Of a stretch of 64,000 nt of DNA, positions 1 through 10,900 are shown in pieces. Origin of the DNA: Reticulitermes speratus (Eukaryota > Arthropoda > Insecta > Blattodea > Rhinotermitidae); the NCBI GenBank assembly GCA_021186555.1, contig JAJKFL010000005.1, positions 24,554,635-24,618,634 on the forward strand, given 5' to 3'. The number at the start of each line of letters is the position of its first letter. Position 1 is the stretch's first letter. Made by a program: the position numbers and the translations under genes. The notes under the pieces are model-generated. The model ran no database searches. It was given only the letters and a program-made list of their open reading frames with translations, and had not been told where the DNA came from.

Positions 1-153
1 GTAGTCGAGACTGACAGAGAGAGGGCGTCGCAATTTTTGTGGAATTATAAATAATTAAAAGAATGAATAAAATTAATTAAATTTTTTATTTAAATAAACA
101 CCAACAAAATGCACAACTTTCAGGGCGCAAACTGCTCCCTATATCATGTTACT

Positions 154-194
154 ATCCAACGCGTTTCGGCTCTTTGCGAGCCATCATCGGGGAT
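154..194 (-). ncRNA. Hammerhead-ribozyme-like motif, left arm of FB1
   Basis: Mirror image of the motif at 711-751. On the minus strand it reads stem I strand AUCC, core CCGAUGA, stem II closed by GGCUC/GAGCC, then GAAAC and a very short stem III ending GUU before the stem I partner GGAU. The core has C where the hammerhead consensus CUGANGA needs U4, so activity is probably impaired. Confidence 0.5.
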
Positions 195-710
195 CCTTTA
201 CTAATATAAAAGTGCTTCACAAATGCAGCATCTGTTTGATGATTGTAAAATATGCACTATCTGGAGCTTGAGTTTAAAAACACATAAGTCATAAACAAGG
301 TTAAAATGATTTGTTAAATAACTTATTAAAACACTGTTCACTATGTTTATTGTGTAAAAGATGTTCGCACTTTCTCGGGGTTTTCCATAAGATCGCGCAC
401 TACACTGTACTGTTTTCGATGGATCCCTGTAGCATGACGACAGACACTACTACGCGAGTGTCTGTCGTCATGCTACAGGGATCCATCGAAAACAGTACAG
501 TGTAGTGCGCGATCTTATGGAAAACCCCGAGAAAGTGCGAACATCTTTTACACAATAAACATAGTGAACAGTGTTTTAATAAGTTATTTAACAAATCATT
601 TTAACCTTGTTTATGACTTATGTGTTTTTAAACTCAAGCTCCAGATAGTGCATATTTTACAATCATCAAACAGATGCTGCATTTGTGAAGCACTTTTATA
701 TTAGTAAAGG

Positions 711-751
711 ATCCCCGATGATGGCTCGCAAAGAGCCGAAACGCGTTGGAT
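711..751 (+). ncRNA. Hammerhead-ribozyme-like motif, right arm of FB1
   Basis: Stem I AUCC (711-714) can pair with GGAU (748-751). Core CCGAUGA (715-721) differs from CUGANGA at one position. Stem II pairs GGCUC with GAGCC (723-727 / 733-737). GAAAC follows, with stem III reduced to ACGCGU and a predicted cleavage after GUU. The layout matches the minimal hammerheads known from Penelope-like elements, but the core substitution makes this copy doubtful as an active ribozyme. Confidence 0.5.
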
Positions 752-818
752 AGTAACATGATATAGGGAGCAGTTTGCGCCCTGAAAGTTGTGCATTTTG
801 TTGGTGTTTATTTAAATA

Positions 819-2520
819 ATAAAAATGCACGGTGAATTGAGATTAAAGAATAAAATTAAATGAGAGGATGGTGGATGCGTCAGTCGATAGAAATATGTAA
901 GTTAATGGGAGCTTGCAATACACTTACCTGGTTGAGGATGGAAGATAATAAATTCTTTATAATGAAAATTATTATATAAATTAAAATTTATTAAAACACT
1001 GTTCTGAAATAAAACACAGTGCTTCTTGTTCAGCTAAGTTAAAACACGAACTGAAAGTGAACTCATGCAAGAAATAATAAACGTACACAAAACCATTCCA
1101 GGGTGTGTTGTATCTCGTAGGTCGAATGTTAGGAAGTGAACAGGCAATGCCATTTCGTGTAAGAAATTTCGTGACATCGCCAACCCGGATAAGGCATCAG
1201 ACTCCTATTTATTGTCAGCAGGTTACAAGATTAATACAAACACATTTCTCATATTGCAGGATTAACGTTAGTGAGCTTAGGCTCATGTCACCAGTCGGGA
1301 GAGTGCGCAAAGTCGTGTGCGCGCAGTTCAATGCGGTTCTACAGTCACAGTGGTGGAGGTGCCAGTATTAGGCTGCTTGTGCAGCAGGTGCAATCATGTG
1401 ACTGAGGTAGGAGGGCTGTTCAGTTTTGTGAGACTCGCGCAGAAGGTTACCAAGCAAAATGACGGGGACTTTGTGGATGTAATCCTGCTATACTTAAGTT
1501 ACAACACACGCTGCGAATGGCCCCCCACGTGCTTGTGGACATAATACTAAGAATAAGGCAGTATAAGGGTACAGAGACTTTTGTCTCACTCTGTCCATAG
1601 CGTCGAATGAATGGATGGTAGTGAATTACGAACTGGAAGGGGCGGAGAAGGAAACGACAGTGACCTAATTTAAGTTACTACCCAAGCATGTGTACAGAGT
1701 GAAGAAAACTACGACAACCTGCGCCACGATAGTGATCCGGCAGAGATTCAAGCCGGGAACCTCCATAATACAAATCAGAAGCGCTACCAGTTAACAGAAC
1801 TTGTTCGGTAGCTTACCGGTCAGTATACTGAGCTACGTGCATTTATGTGGTTCTGGCATGAAAAATCGCTACATCAAAATCAATATGGAAACATCACCGG
1901 CTTACAACTAGGAATAATAAGAAGACAAATTATCGTGCAATTAATTCGTTGTCCCGGCTTTCGATTCGCTCTGATAGCATATAAATGAGATACAACACAC
2001 CACAGACAATATCACGCAGCCACTAACACATACATAAATGGCCACGCGACCGTTTCACGCAGGCTAAAAATATTCATTGAACAGAACAATTTCAAAGCTC
2101 TCTGAACGTGTCAATGGGATTGTAATGCACTGGTCATACAAAGAGAATAAATTCAAGCCCGAAACACATGAATATTCGTATGAAAGCAGAGTGTATGTTC
2201 AGTTTTAATTTCGGAGGCTGAGTTGTGTTAAAACGGGCTAAATTTTTTCGAAATAAAGACAAAACGTTATTGCACAGGGATAAACTCTCACTTTTAAAAG
2301 TAATTTGTCCTCTTTATTTCCTGATTAACGAGCTGTAAATCTAACTGATCGTATTTTAATGAGTCTGTGAACATATCGTACCTGTTATTATCTGGTTGGT
2401 CAATGAAAGGGTCACGATTTCGATCACCACTTCTACAATCACCTAACTCAATACAGCAGAGTACACCTTTATAAATTAAATTCACCCAGTAATTCAATAA
2501 ATTTCCCGCCTTTTATCGAG
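819..2520. other. Non-coding stretch, nothing recognised
   Basis: Beyond the fold-back flank I see no protein-like frame, RNA gene or repeat that I recognise. Open frames here are short (under 90 codons) and compositionally random. Confidence 0.5.
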
Positions 2521-2700
2521 GTCGAAGATTCATTACCGTGTCACAAAAGCTCTGTATGGACTCTGTATTGTGCCAAATTAATCCAGTCCGCACTCTCATA
2601 CCTATTTCCATAGTACTATCTTCCCGTCATTATCTATGTCTACCAACGTGTCTGTTCCCTTGAGGTTTTACCAATCAAAATTCTTTAAAGCCTTTAAAGA
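2521..2700 (-). mobile_element. Degraded LINE 3'-end fragment
   Basis: Segments such as CATTACCGTGT and TTAATCCAGTCC are shared with the longer relic at 23825-24215, in the same orientation and order. In that longer copy the minus strand resembles the C-terminal tail of RTE-like non-LTR elements. This copy has no open frame. Confidence 0.4.
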
Positions 2701-2832
2701 CTGAGATTAGTTTGAACTACAGTTAAAGATCCAGCTCGTACAGCGCAGTAAACACTCGTACATTTCCGCTCAACTGATATACATAAATACGTTTATTACC
2801 CACAAACTGCACTTGTCCGTAGATAGATAACC

Positions 2833-2876
2833 ACTCCTACATGTTTCGGCTATTATTTACAGCCATCTTGAGGGAG
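2833..2876 (-). ncRNA. Hammerhead-like motif, left arm of FB3 (degenerate core)
   Basis: On the minus strand stem I CUCC pairs with GGAG, stem II with GGCU/AGCC, followed by GAAAC and ACAUGUA. The core reads CUCAAGA, so G5 is lost. The pairing partners are preserved while the core is damaged, as expected for a decaying ribozyme copy. Confidence 0.45.
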
Positions 2877-2901
2877 AATATGTATTTTAGTATAAACTGA
2901 T

Positions 2902-2946
2902 GCTTCCTGAAGATCGCTATGAATAATAGCCGAAACATGTAGAAGT
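2902..2946 (+). ncRNA. Hammerhead-like motif, right arm of FB3
   Basis: Stem I GCUUC (2902-2906) pairs with GAAGU (2942-2946), ending in a G-U pair. The core CUGAAGA (2907-2913) fits the consensus CUGANGA. Stem II pairs GCUAU with AUAGC, followed by a C and GAAAC, then ACAUGU-A as stem III and predicted cleavage site. The stem II base appears altered by one substitution next to the core. Confidence 0.6.
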
Positions 2947-3003
2947 GGTTATCTATTTATGGGCAAGTGCAATTCATTGGCAATAAACTTATTCATATTT
3001 ATA

Positions 3004-3573
3004 TACTCTCCGCCTCAGTTATAAAAGCCAGTCAGCTAATTCTGTGTAAGGAAATAATAATCAGGGACAAAATTCGGTACTTCCATCAGCGTATCACCAC
3101 TGCACTGTTATAGTATTTTCGACATTTTTCATGTTTTTTTTCCTTTCATTTTATGTCTGCGCAGTTCATCAATGCCCCTCACTTGTATGGCACTGTGCCT
3201 CAGGCTAGATTCAAACCAACAGCTGGTGTAGCTGTGTTCGGTAGCGCCATGTGATTAACCGCACGATTACACAATTAATACACCCCCGAGCCCAAGAGGT
3301 CATTAATTACAACCTGCCATTTTCACACTGGCCGGTACATTAGATAAAACTGTGCGAATAAATTGGCGCATGATTTTTAAACGCGACAACATATTATAGC
3401 GAGACTGGTGTAATATCCGGTGACAAGTCAAAGGAATGTCCCCTCATCTGACGTACTGAGAATATTAAAACGTTGGTATAACATAATTCTGACAAGTTCG
3501 TTCTCCCGTCTCAGTCGTTTTGAAAGAGGAAGTTTTAAACGTCAACAAAGTATCGGTTAGCTTACTCAGTTAT
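3004..3573. other. Non-coding stretch, nothing recognised
   Basis: AT-rich sequence without recognisable coding potential or repeats, between FB3 and a SINE. Confidence 0.5.
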
Positions 3574-3830
3574 TTTATTTTTCATGGCGCGACAGTCCCT
3601 AGTGGGCCAGGGCCTCCTCATTATTGAGGCTTCACGATCACACTCAGACACACCACACTCGGTAGGACTGCTCTGGACGAGTGATCAGCCCAACGCAGAA
3701 ACTTCTACATGACAATACACAACACTCACAAGAGACAGGCATCCATGCCCCCGCCGAGATTCGAACCTGCAACCCCAGCAAGCGAGCGGCCGCGGACCCA
3801 CGCCTTAGGCCGCGAGGCCTCCGGAATTGG
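3574..3830 (-). mobile_element. tRNA-Leu-like SINE, family A
   Basis: On the minus strand the element starts with a tRNA-like head; a GGCCGCGCGGTCTAAGGCG-like box A and a GGTTCGAATC-like box B resemble tRNA-Leu. A body shared with six other copies follows, ending in an A-rich tail (T-run at the left edge here). The flanks have a near-match of ACTCAGTTA / ATTCAGTTA, a probable target-site duplication. Confidence 0.85.
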
Positions 3831-3936
3831 CGCTGATTCAGTTACACAGAGCAGTATGCGAGATAGCACTCGCTGAAGAACTCGCGTTGGAAGAGGTTGC
3901 GGACCTGTCGCAGGACTATGAAATGAATGAATAAAT
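3831..3936. other. Possible retroelement tail with (AATG)n end
   Basis: A short reading frame ending in SQDYEMNE precedes AATGAATGAATAAATGAATG. It resembles the degenerate 3' ends of non-LTR elements, but I cannot assign a family. Confidence 0.25.
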
Positions 3937-3949
3937 GAATGCAGTATGG

Positions 3950-4223
3950 TAAAGGTAAAGAGGTAAAGCTATCCCATTACAGACCTGGACAGGCCCTTAG
4001 AGTTCCAGGAGGTTGAGGCTCCCAGAATTCCTAGACAATCGGCACATGAAGGTGGTTGTCAGCCCAAGGTACCGGCCGCCTTTACCCGGCAAGAGATATC
4101 CCTGGTACTCACTTCTGTTACAGCCTGAATCGACCCCAAAATTCCGAACGCCTCCATCGGAATCGGACCCGCGACCGTCAGGCGAAGCGCAGTGCCTCAA
4201 CCAACTGCACCACCGCGTACCCC
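3950..4223 (-). mobile_element. tRNA-derived SINE, family C, with 13-bp target-site duplication
   Basis: On the minus strand it starts GGGGTACGCGGTGGTGCAGTTGG (box A-like), followed by a box B-like region and a body ending in a TTTACC-rich tail. The flanks GAATGCAGTATGG at 3937-3949 and 4224-4236 are identical, which fixes the insertion boundaries. Two more copies lie at 55965 and 60185. Confidence 0.88.
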
Positions 4224-4372
4224 GAATGCAGTATGGGCTGAATATAAATACAGGTAGATGTAGAAATTCAGGTGATAAATTTACTTGTAATCTTCGAATA
4301 TATTCAGAAGACCATTGTTGATTTTTAATTAAATACAATCAAACTTCGAAAACACGTGAATGAAGGAAAGGA

Positions 4373-4500
4373 ACAGCAGGGTACACACTTCTTTGACCAC
4401 AAGAAGAATGACGAAATTTTGGAAGAGTTGAAAGTAGAAGCAGTCAACGAGAAACTAAGAAGATACAAATCAAATTGGCTACAAAATGTAACAAGAATGA
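4373..4500 (+). mobile_element. LINE (RTE-like) C-terminal fragment
   Basis: Plus-strand translation of this piece contains EILEELKVEAVNEKLRRYKS followed by NWLQNVTRMN, the well-known tail downstream of the reverse transcriptase in many arthropod LINE copies. It is a short 3' fragment ending in a stop codon. Confidence 0.65.
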
Positions 4501-5495
4501 ACTAGAACAGGATGAATTATTAGATACAGGCCTACGTTTCAACAGAACAGCGTAGTATTGTTGACAATTTTAAAGCAATTATTGACATACGATCTCCGTT
4601 AGTCTGAATGCACAGCTGTTCCTTATGACTCCAAGAATTCCTGGTACGCTAAAAAAGTTTTATCAATGTGTCGAAATGTTGTCGCAGCCGCTTCGGACTC
4701 CAAACTTTCATGCCACGTGTTGATTCTTTGCCAGTAACCAATGCTCTTCAGACGGCCCCACCGCTAACACCAGGTGATCGTGGGTGGGTGGGGGGAGAGA
4801 GAGCGATAGAGAAAAAAAAGGGGGGAAAAAAAGTCGGTTTCGTTCTAGCCATCGATCTTGGTCGTGAGAAACCAAAACGTTCTTTACGTTCCGGGTAAAA
4901 TAAGCAGAAGCTCCATTACGTCACGTTGTCAATGGTACATCCTCGGTAGTTGAGGTAATTTTTGCGTTGCCATATCTCGCTGACACCCCCATGGAATACA
5001 CAGTGGTTCCGCATATGCTGTCAGTTTTCCTCTAAAAGGGTCCGCAATCCCCAGTCTTTAAAGCTGAAGTACAACAATGGCCCGCATAGAAAGATGTATA
5101 TATAAAATCGGATTCACACAGTCTAACTAAACTGCCAGGTATACGAACAGCTTTATACAGAAAACATTAACAGAAATGCAAGTTTCGCAAATAGACCTAC
5201 CAATTATTTCAACCCTGTCTACAGAAATCGTTAGACCCGTATGCAGCATGTCTCCTTTTTCGTGTCCCTCAACATCGAAGGTGACACGGAATGTCTCGGC
5301 GCATGTAGGCTTCCTATGCGATAGAACTGCGTGCTTAGGGACGCGACAGAAAGAACATCTGTATTTCCTTTCAACGTTCCTAGGAACTGTAGGCCCGTCC
5401 CATGGACTTCATATTCCCGTATTACATCCAGTACCTCACTTCGCTTTGCGCATCCTCACTGCCTTCAAGAACAAGCACAGACTTTCCAGCAAGCA

Positions 5496-5496
<1 letters not shown>
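4501..5496. other. Non-coding stretch, nothing firmly recognised
   Basis: Contains G/A-rich low-complexity sequence around 4785-4835 and a few short open frames without recognisable domains. The last part leads into a TAA microsatellite, so some of it may be the body of an (AAT)n-tailed LINE. Confidence 0.4.

Positions 5497-5541
<45 letters not shown>
5497..5541 (+). repeat. (TAA)n microsatellite
   Basis: About fifteen uninterrupted TAA units. They follow GCAAGCAG, reminiscent of the ATTGCAGTAAATAAT end of the non-LTR element at 36876-40130, so this may be the tail of a degraded relative. Confidence 0.9.
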
Positions 5542-5543
<2 letters not shown>

Positions 5544-5826
5544 GGAACATAAAATTTTCATTGCATGATAGCAAAACTGAAAGTTACTCTTAATAACGGA
5601 CATTACATAAGATTTACTACGTAAATATAGGCTCACATCTCAATGTACCATGCTTTGTTTTTAAGCAGCTTAATTTAATGACTTTCTCAAGCCCTAAGCT
5701 TACAATAATGTACAACAGAAACTACGTTATAAAAGACGACTTAAGAAGCACATCAAACAAGAATCTGTCGTAGCCTGTTTACAGCAATATCCCAACATTA
5801 AGCTGGACAAGAAGAACCATGAAAAC
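5542..5826. other. Non-coding stretch, nothing recognised
   Basis: Unique-looking AT-rich sequence between the microsatellite and the 34-bp array. Confidence 0.5.
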
Positions 5827-6438
5827 CCTGTCACAGCAGCCTGCTCCCGGGCACTATTAACCTGTCACAGCAGCCTGCTCCCGGGCACTATTAACCTGTC
5901 ACAGCAACCTGCTCCCGGGCACTATTAACCTGTCACAGCAACCTGCTCCCGGGCACTATTAACCTGTCACAGCAACCTGCTCCCGGGCACTATTAACCTG
6001 TCACAGCAGCCTGCTCCCGGGCACTATTAACCTGTCACAGCAACCTGCTCCCGGGCACTATTAACCTGTCACAGCAGCCTGCTCCCGGGCACTATTAACC
6101 TGTCACAGCAACCCGCTCCCGGGCACTATTAACCTGTCACAGCAACCCGCTCCCGGGCACTATTAACTTGTCACAGCAGCCTGCTCCCGGGCACTATTAA
6201 CTTGTCACAGCAGCCTGCTCCCGGGCACTATTAACCTGTCACAGCAGCCTGCTCCCGGGCACTATTAACCTGTCACAGTAACCTGCTCCCGGGCACTATT
6301 AACCTGTCACAGCAGCCTGCTCCCGGGCACTATTAACCTGTCACAGCAGCCTGCTCCCGGGCACTATTAACCTGTCACAGCAGCCTGCTCCCGGGCACTA
6401 TTAACCTGTCACAGTAACCTGCTCCCGGGCACTATTAA
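5827..6438 (+). repeat. 34-bp tandem array, 18 monomers
   Basis: The monomer begins CCTGTCACAGCAGCCTGCTC and ends CCCGGGCACTATTAA, 34 bp. The array spans exactly 612 bp, which is 18 units without an indel. Variation is confined to a few positions (CAGCC, CAACC, TAACC, CAACCCG and CTTGTCA forms), and the variants recur in non-adjacent monomers, suggesting multi-unit duplications. Each unit holds the palindrome GCTCCCGGGC. Confidence 0.97.
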
Positions 6439-8311
6439 CTCGTTCTTCGGTCTACCATACTCTATCTTCTTCGAAGGCCCCCCATTTCTCATGGCTCAGG
6501 AGCTCGTCTCGGAAAATCCTAAAAATCCTTCTAGGCTCCACGCAACATACACAATGCGTGCCTCCCATCCTCATTTTCTTAATGTGATCCATACATATCT
6601 ATCTTGTACTAGGCTCCACGCAATAATGTGCGCCCCCATTTCTTCTTATCATTCTGTGATCCATTCCTTTATCTTACGTGACATGTGTCTTACGAATTTA
6701 CTTCTGGCTCGGTCTCTTCCAGCTTTGCTTGTCATACGAGTAATTACATTACTTTCACTTCATATTTCAGTCAACTTAGTCTCAGCTGCGTCGAGTCCAG
6801 TTTCCGAAGCAACGTTAAAAGAAGACGATTTCGCATCAGCTTCGCAAATACAATTTTGAAAATTGTGCAAACTCATAGCGTATTTAAGGGAGAAGTCAGT
6901 TAGGCTGAGAGCTATACGGCTTGGGTTCGATCCCCCAGGACATTCAGTACGGCTCTGCTGTCCAAACAGCCTTCTGGTAAGAAAGTCAAATACCCGAAAA
7001 GTGAAGCCGACATTCGCCTCCATTCGAATACCGAACTCTTAAGATTTATATTTCTGCATGTTCCATTTTCACCTCAATGCAGCGTGGTCCTTACGAACAG
7101 GGGCGTTGCACTCACACACACGCCAGTGCCTGTATAAAAATTTCGTAACTTGCAAAAGTATGAAGTTCGCTTTTGTCGGTTGACTTTAGTGTACTGTTCG
7201 GTATGTTCGATTCATCCCTCTGCTCTACAGGTGTCGTTTCCAAGGCAACACCCGGTGACCAGAAAGCGACGTCTCTGATCCCTTCACGCCCCGTAGTCAC
7301 CCATAGTTCCGACCTCGACATTCATAACAGAGAAGGGCCGAAGGTATGCACTCGACACATAGACTAGCATATGGTCAGTTGAAAAGTCGATCCACAGAGG
7401 GCACATTCCACTTACAATGAACTGTTCTGTTACCGGATTCAGAAACCCAAATACCGGCCACAACACCATACATGTTAACACAGTGACGGGGCAATATCTG
7501 TGATAATATTAATCCACTACTTGAAATGCTAGCCTCAATTTGTGCGTTGCTATTACGCGGTGGGTTCCGTGAATTTGTGTATGCCTCCAGGTATGGACCT
7601 GAATTACGGTATCAAAAATATGACGAAGAATAAATCTCAAATCATGACCAAACGTGATGGCATCGCACTTCTAATTTACAAAATTAAAGCAATAAAATAT
7701 ATCACTATCAGCGGCAACCGGTCACACCAAAGACTCCTGAATAGTCGCATAGAACTGTATTATATACGGGCCTACCTCAGTGGACAATGGGCAACGTAAT
7801 TATGGACAACCCTACAGAACAGTTACTTTCGAATTCTTTTTGTTACTCATGAAAACAGATGGCGAATACACTTAAGTACCACTTTAATCAAGCTAAATAA
7901 AATCAACATTCACTCACTCACCCTGTTGAATCCCATGTTGAGTAGAGGCTCGATACTTGCATCTTCTTTTTCGGAGGTACTGCAAGAAAATTAACATACA
8001 ACTGTATTTAACACTCAGAATTCTGAAATTCGCCTAAATAATATTTAAAGTTCAAGTTCCTGTCTCATATAAAACACGCGATTTTTCCATTACAAAGAAA
8101 ACAGGTCGATGATCTTTAGAGAAACAGCCGCTTCTTATACCGGTAATCGTAACAACCAATAAATATTGTCAATAAAATGCAGAGTTAAAGGTTAAAGGAG
8201 GCATTACTGCAGTAACCACTGTTTTGCCAAGGGTTAATACCGGCACGCTATAACAGGAGCCAAATTAAAAAGCTTGCACTCTTTTCACAACTGATTCTTA
8301 ATAGGACAGGA
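6439..8311. other. Non-coding stretch with a possible SINE scrap
   Basis: No convincing gene. Around 6924-6940 GGGTTCGATCCC resembles a tRNA box B and may be a broken SINE head. At 6480-6740 a diverged internal repeat (AGGCTCCACGCAA twice) hints at an unidentified retroelement relic. Confidence 0.35.
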
Positions 8312-8862
8312 CAGTGGTGAGCAACATTCTGGGCACGAGGACCAAATACACAGAAAAAAGATAATTGTGGGCCACACTATAAATAATACCTAATATATTT
8401 TACATATGTATCATTAATAACAATACCCTGTTGACAACAGTGCCAGTATTGGGGCGGTGAAACTTATCTGAAATTAATCCCATAAAACTGAAACTAAGCT
8501 TACAAAATTTGAAACTAATCTTACCTAATAAGATCCTATTTCGAGAAACATACTGTGGTGTCAAGTAGTTACATTTAGCTACCACCTCAACTTCCGGTTC
8601 CTAAACCTACAAGCAACGAAACCAAGCAGCACGATGTTTACTTTTACATTATACGGAAATTATACTCACATTTTTATGAAAATCGTGTTCTATTGTCAAT
8701 AACACAATGTATTGCTTGAATAATATTTTTTCATAAATGCGGATAAAATAATTATTCGTCAAATTTCATACGTTTTTGTCTTGTGTTTCTGAAATTAGTG
8801 GGACGCAAAGAAAAGGTACAAGAGCCGCACGCGGGCCACGGGCCGCATTTTGCCCATCACTG
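8312..8862. mobile_element. hAT-like non-autonomous DNA element
   Basis: Terminal inverted repeats CAGTGGTGAGCAA (8312-8324) and TTGCCCATCACTG (8850-8862) match at 11 of 13 positions. The subterminal GCGGGCCACGGGCCGC is typical of non-autonomous hAT elements. There is no transposase frame, and I could not see a clear 8-bp target duplication. Confidence 0.6.
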
Positions 8863-9016
8863 GTTTAATCCGAGAAGACATCCTCTGATTTATTTTGGGA
8901 TAACAAAATAATCGGAATCTTTAGTCTTAATTCACCGTGCATTTTTATTATTCTAGACATTCACCAACAAAATGCACAAATCACTAACAAGGTGCAATCA
9001 GCCCTTTATCATAGTC

Positions 9017-9063
9017 AAACCCTACACATGTTTCGGCTCTCTATGAGCCATCATCAGGGGTTT
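9017..9063 (-). ncRNA. Hammerhead ribozyme motif, left arm of FB2
   Basis: Mirror copy of the motif at 9307-9353, with all consensus positions kept: stem I AAACCC/GGGUUU, core CUGAUGA, stem II GGCUC/GAGCC, GAAA, ACAUGUGU stem III and a predicted GUA cleavage triplet. Confidence 0.75.
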
Positions 9064-9306
9064 TTCAATAGTGCTTTTCAAATGCTGGATAGATCTGCTA
9101 ATGACACTCGTAAAATTTTGCACTGTTTATAATCATAAAACATTTGTTTCGTAAGTCAAAATCGTGAGTCATAAATTATAGTTAAAATGATAATTTATGA
9201 CTCACGATTTTGACTTACGAAACAAATGTTTTATGATTATAAACAGTGCAAAATTTTACGAGTGTCATTAGCAGATCTATCCAGCATTTGAAAAGCACTA
9301 TTGAAA

Positions 9307-9353
9307 AAACCCCTGATGATGGCTCATAGAGAGCCGAAACATGTGTAGGGTTT
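9307..9353 (+). ncRNA. Hammerhead ribozyme motif, right arm of FB2
   Basis: Stem I AAACCC (9307-9312) pairs perfectly with GGGUUU (9348-9353). Core CUGAUGA occupies 9313-9319. After one unpaired U, stem II pairs GGCUC (9321-9325) with GAGCC (9331-9335). GAAA follows at 9336-9339. Stem III is minimal (ACA/UGU around UG), and the predicted cleavage follows A9347 of GUA. This is type I topology, as in hammerheads of Penelope-like elements. The short stem III suggests it would work best as a dimer. Confidence 0.8.
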
Positions 9354-9418
9354 GACTATGATAAAGGGCTCATTGCACCTTGTTAGTGATTTGTGCATTT
9401 TGTTGGTGAATGTCTAGA

Positions 9419-9840
9419 AAATAATCGGGGTTTCCTACTCGTACTGACTTCAATATAGTGTAATCCAGCAGATAACCCCCCCCCCCTAAAGAAAAGAACA
9501 GATTAATTCGAATGAAGTACCGGAGTCACTGAAATGAGTACAGTCTACGGCTGGGGCAAAGTTCGCCCGCAGTTATGCTTCAGAGAGACAGACAGAGACA
9601 GAGAGAGAAAATGATAAAATGAGTTCACGAATAATAGGAAATAATTTCGAAAAGTTCTATCAAACAGATAAATTTCCATACAAAGCAGCTTAGATTAAAA
9701 ACGTTAAGGGCGACTAATTCCTTACAGGAAGCAAAAAGTTGATAAATTAATTTCGGACAGACCAGTTAAAAATAAAAAAACACAAATTAACTAAACATGG
9801 TTAATTTGAGGATCCGTTCTTGGTATATGAAGCGGCATCA
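9419..9840. other. Non-coding stretch, nothing recognised
   Basis: Contains a C-run at about 9478 and a GACAGAGA-type simple repeat near 9585-9608; otherwise featureless. Confidence 0.5.
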
Positions 9841-9926
9841 CTGAATAATCGGTTGCCGACGTTTCGTAACCACAACGTTCCTTCGAAACGTCAGGCGACC
9901 CGGCGTCATATCCCAGAAGAATGAAG
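9841..9926. mobile_element. MITE-like family E, fragment
   Basis: Contains GTTGCCGACGTTTCG facing CGAAACGTCAGGCGAC, then GGCGTCATATCCCAGAAGA. The same modules (ACGTTTCG centre; ACATCCCAGAAGA end) recur at 12438, 22003, 25868 and 34683, so this is a small inverted-repeat element truncated on the left. Confidence 0.5.
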
Positions 9927-10764
9927 TTTTCAACAACACCGTCACGAAAATTTCAAATACTCGCACGGTTATTTGGTTTGCCGAATTAAAGATTCATTCC
10001 ATGCTGTAAAACAACTAACTAGACCCTAATATAGAAGCTATGCACTCACCTTCTCCGCATGACTCCAACTACCACAGTGTACTGAGTAGTCTTTAAACCA
10101 CGAAGAGCTCTGAAACAAAAGCACCAATCAAGATTACAAAGAGTTATACGCAATTTATCTCAGCCGAACCTCTTGCTTTTAAAACTTAAATTACCTCCAC
10201 ACGCGAGACAAAATTTTCTCTCGGTATTTTACAAAACGAAGGGGAAGGAACGCAATGTTTAAAATATTAACCACTCCTTGTATTAAATGTGCTGTTCTAA
10301 GTTTGTGGGTGAAGATAAAGTTATACTGAATAGCATACACAGTTTCGGACAAGTGATGAACGCGTAGGATTTGGGAAAGGGGGTAAAATATCGCACTATT
10401 ACAAACTGTCACAAAAAGAATCGAATGAGTGCAGAATTTGGCATGACCTTAGAACATAATATGCTACCTGTTATATTTCATGGGGATGAAACTCCCCTCC
10501 CCCTCTGAAGAACAAGATCCGCTTTCGAAAAAAAAGAGGAAGAGGAAAAACTTTGGATTTAGGAGAGATAAGTAAGAGAAGAATGGAAAAAATTACAAAA
10601 TAAGCAGCTTCATAATTTACACTGCTAATGAACACTGTCAGGGCGATTAAGTACAGTAGGATGAGACACAAGGGAAGTATTATTTATAATACAATTTATG
10701 ACTCATTTTGTGCATAATTTTTACTCTATACGTCCCATTTCCATCATACGTAGGCCTATTTTCC
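9927..10764. other. Non-coding stretch, nothing recognised
   Basis: Two short minus-strand open frames occur (10191-10412, 10471-10671), but both are AT-driven and show no family resemblance. Confidence 0.45.
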
Positions 10765-10799
10765 CGTTATTACTATTATTATTATTATTATTATTATTT
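10765..10799 (-). repeat. (ATT)n microsatellite
   Basis: About eleven ATT units, possibly the (AAT)n tail of a minus-strand non-LTR fragment. Confidence 0.85.
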
Positions 10800-10900
10800 G
10801 TCCGTTATAAAGTAGACGTTTCTCAACAACCCCATGTTTCTAATTGTTAATACAATAAAGACATACTTAACCCATAATATGTAGGTATGCCTACATTGTA

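Larger units (their letters stand above)
87..818. repeat. Near-perfect palindromic fold-back element with hammerhead motif in each arm (FB1)
   Basis: Two arms of about 360 bp (87-448 and 457-818) are reverse complements of one another around an 8-bp spacer (449-456). Wherever I compared them the arms match essentially base for base, including the 64-codon open frame that appears on both strands. Each outer arm has the box TGCATTTTGTTGGTG, and each arm has a hammerhead-like motif (154-194 minus, 711-751 plus). The right flank (822-839) carries AATGCACGGTGAAT, which recurs next to the second fold-back. I read this as a head-to-head pair of truncated Penelope-like or retrozyme-like units. The open frames are by-products of the palindrome. 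An assembly fold-back artefact is possible but would not explain the similar, diverged element at 8952. Confidence 0.85.
2777..3003. repeat. Diverged fold-back element with paired hammerhead motifs (FB3)
   Basis: Left arm (about 2777-2876) and right arm (about 2902-3003) are imperfect inverted repeats: the blocks ATAGATAACCACT, GCACTTG and GTTTATT recur in reverse complement in the right arm. Each arm contains GCCGAAACATGTAG downstream of a hairpin. The two arms have accumulated independent changes, so this copy is older than FB1 and FB2, and the arrangement is not an assembly artefact. Confidence 0.7.
8952..9418. repeat. Near-perfect palindromic fold-back element with hammerhead in each arm (FB2)
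   Basis: Arms of about 228 bp (8952-9179 and 9190-9418) flank a 10-bp spacer. I noticed one base difference (CAATCAGCCC versus CAATGAGCCC) and one homopolymer indel. Both outer ends carry TGCATTTTGTTGGTG in outward orientation, as in FB1. The left flank (8929-8945) has ATTCACCGTGCATTTT, the reverse complement of the FB1 right flank. Each arm holds a complete hammerhead consensus. Confidence 0.88.

Noticed and set aside
311..594. Identical 64-residue frames on opposite strands
   Set aside because: They are produced by the perfect palindrome FB1 and contain no recognisable domain.
5827..6438. CRISPR array
   Set aside because: Units are contiguous 34-bp repeats with no spacers, in an animal genome context; it is a minisatellite.
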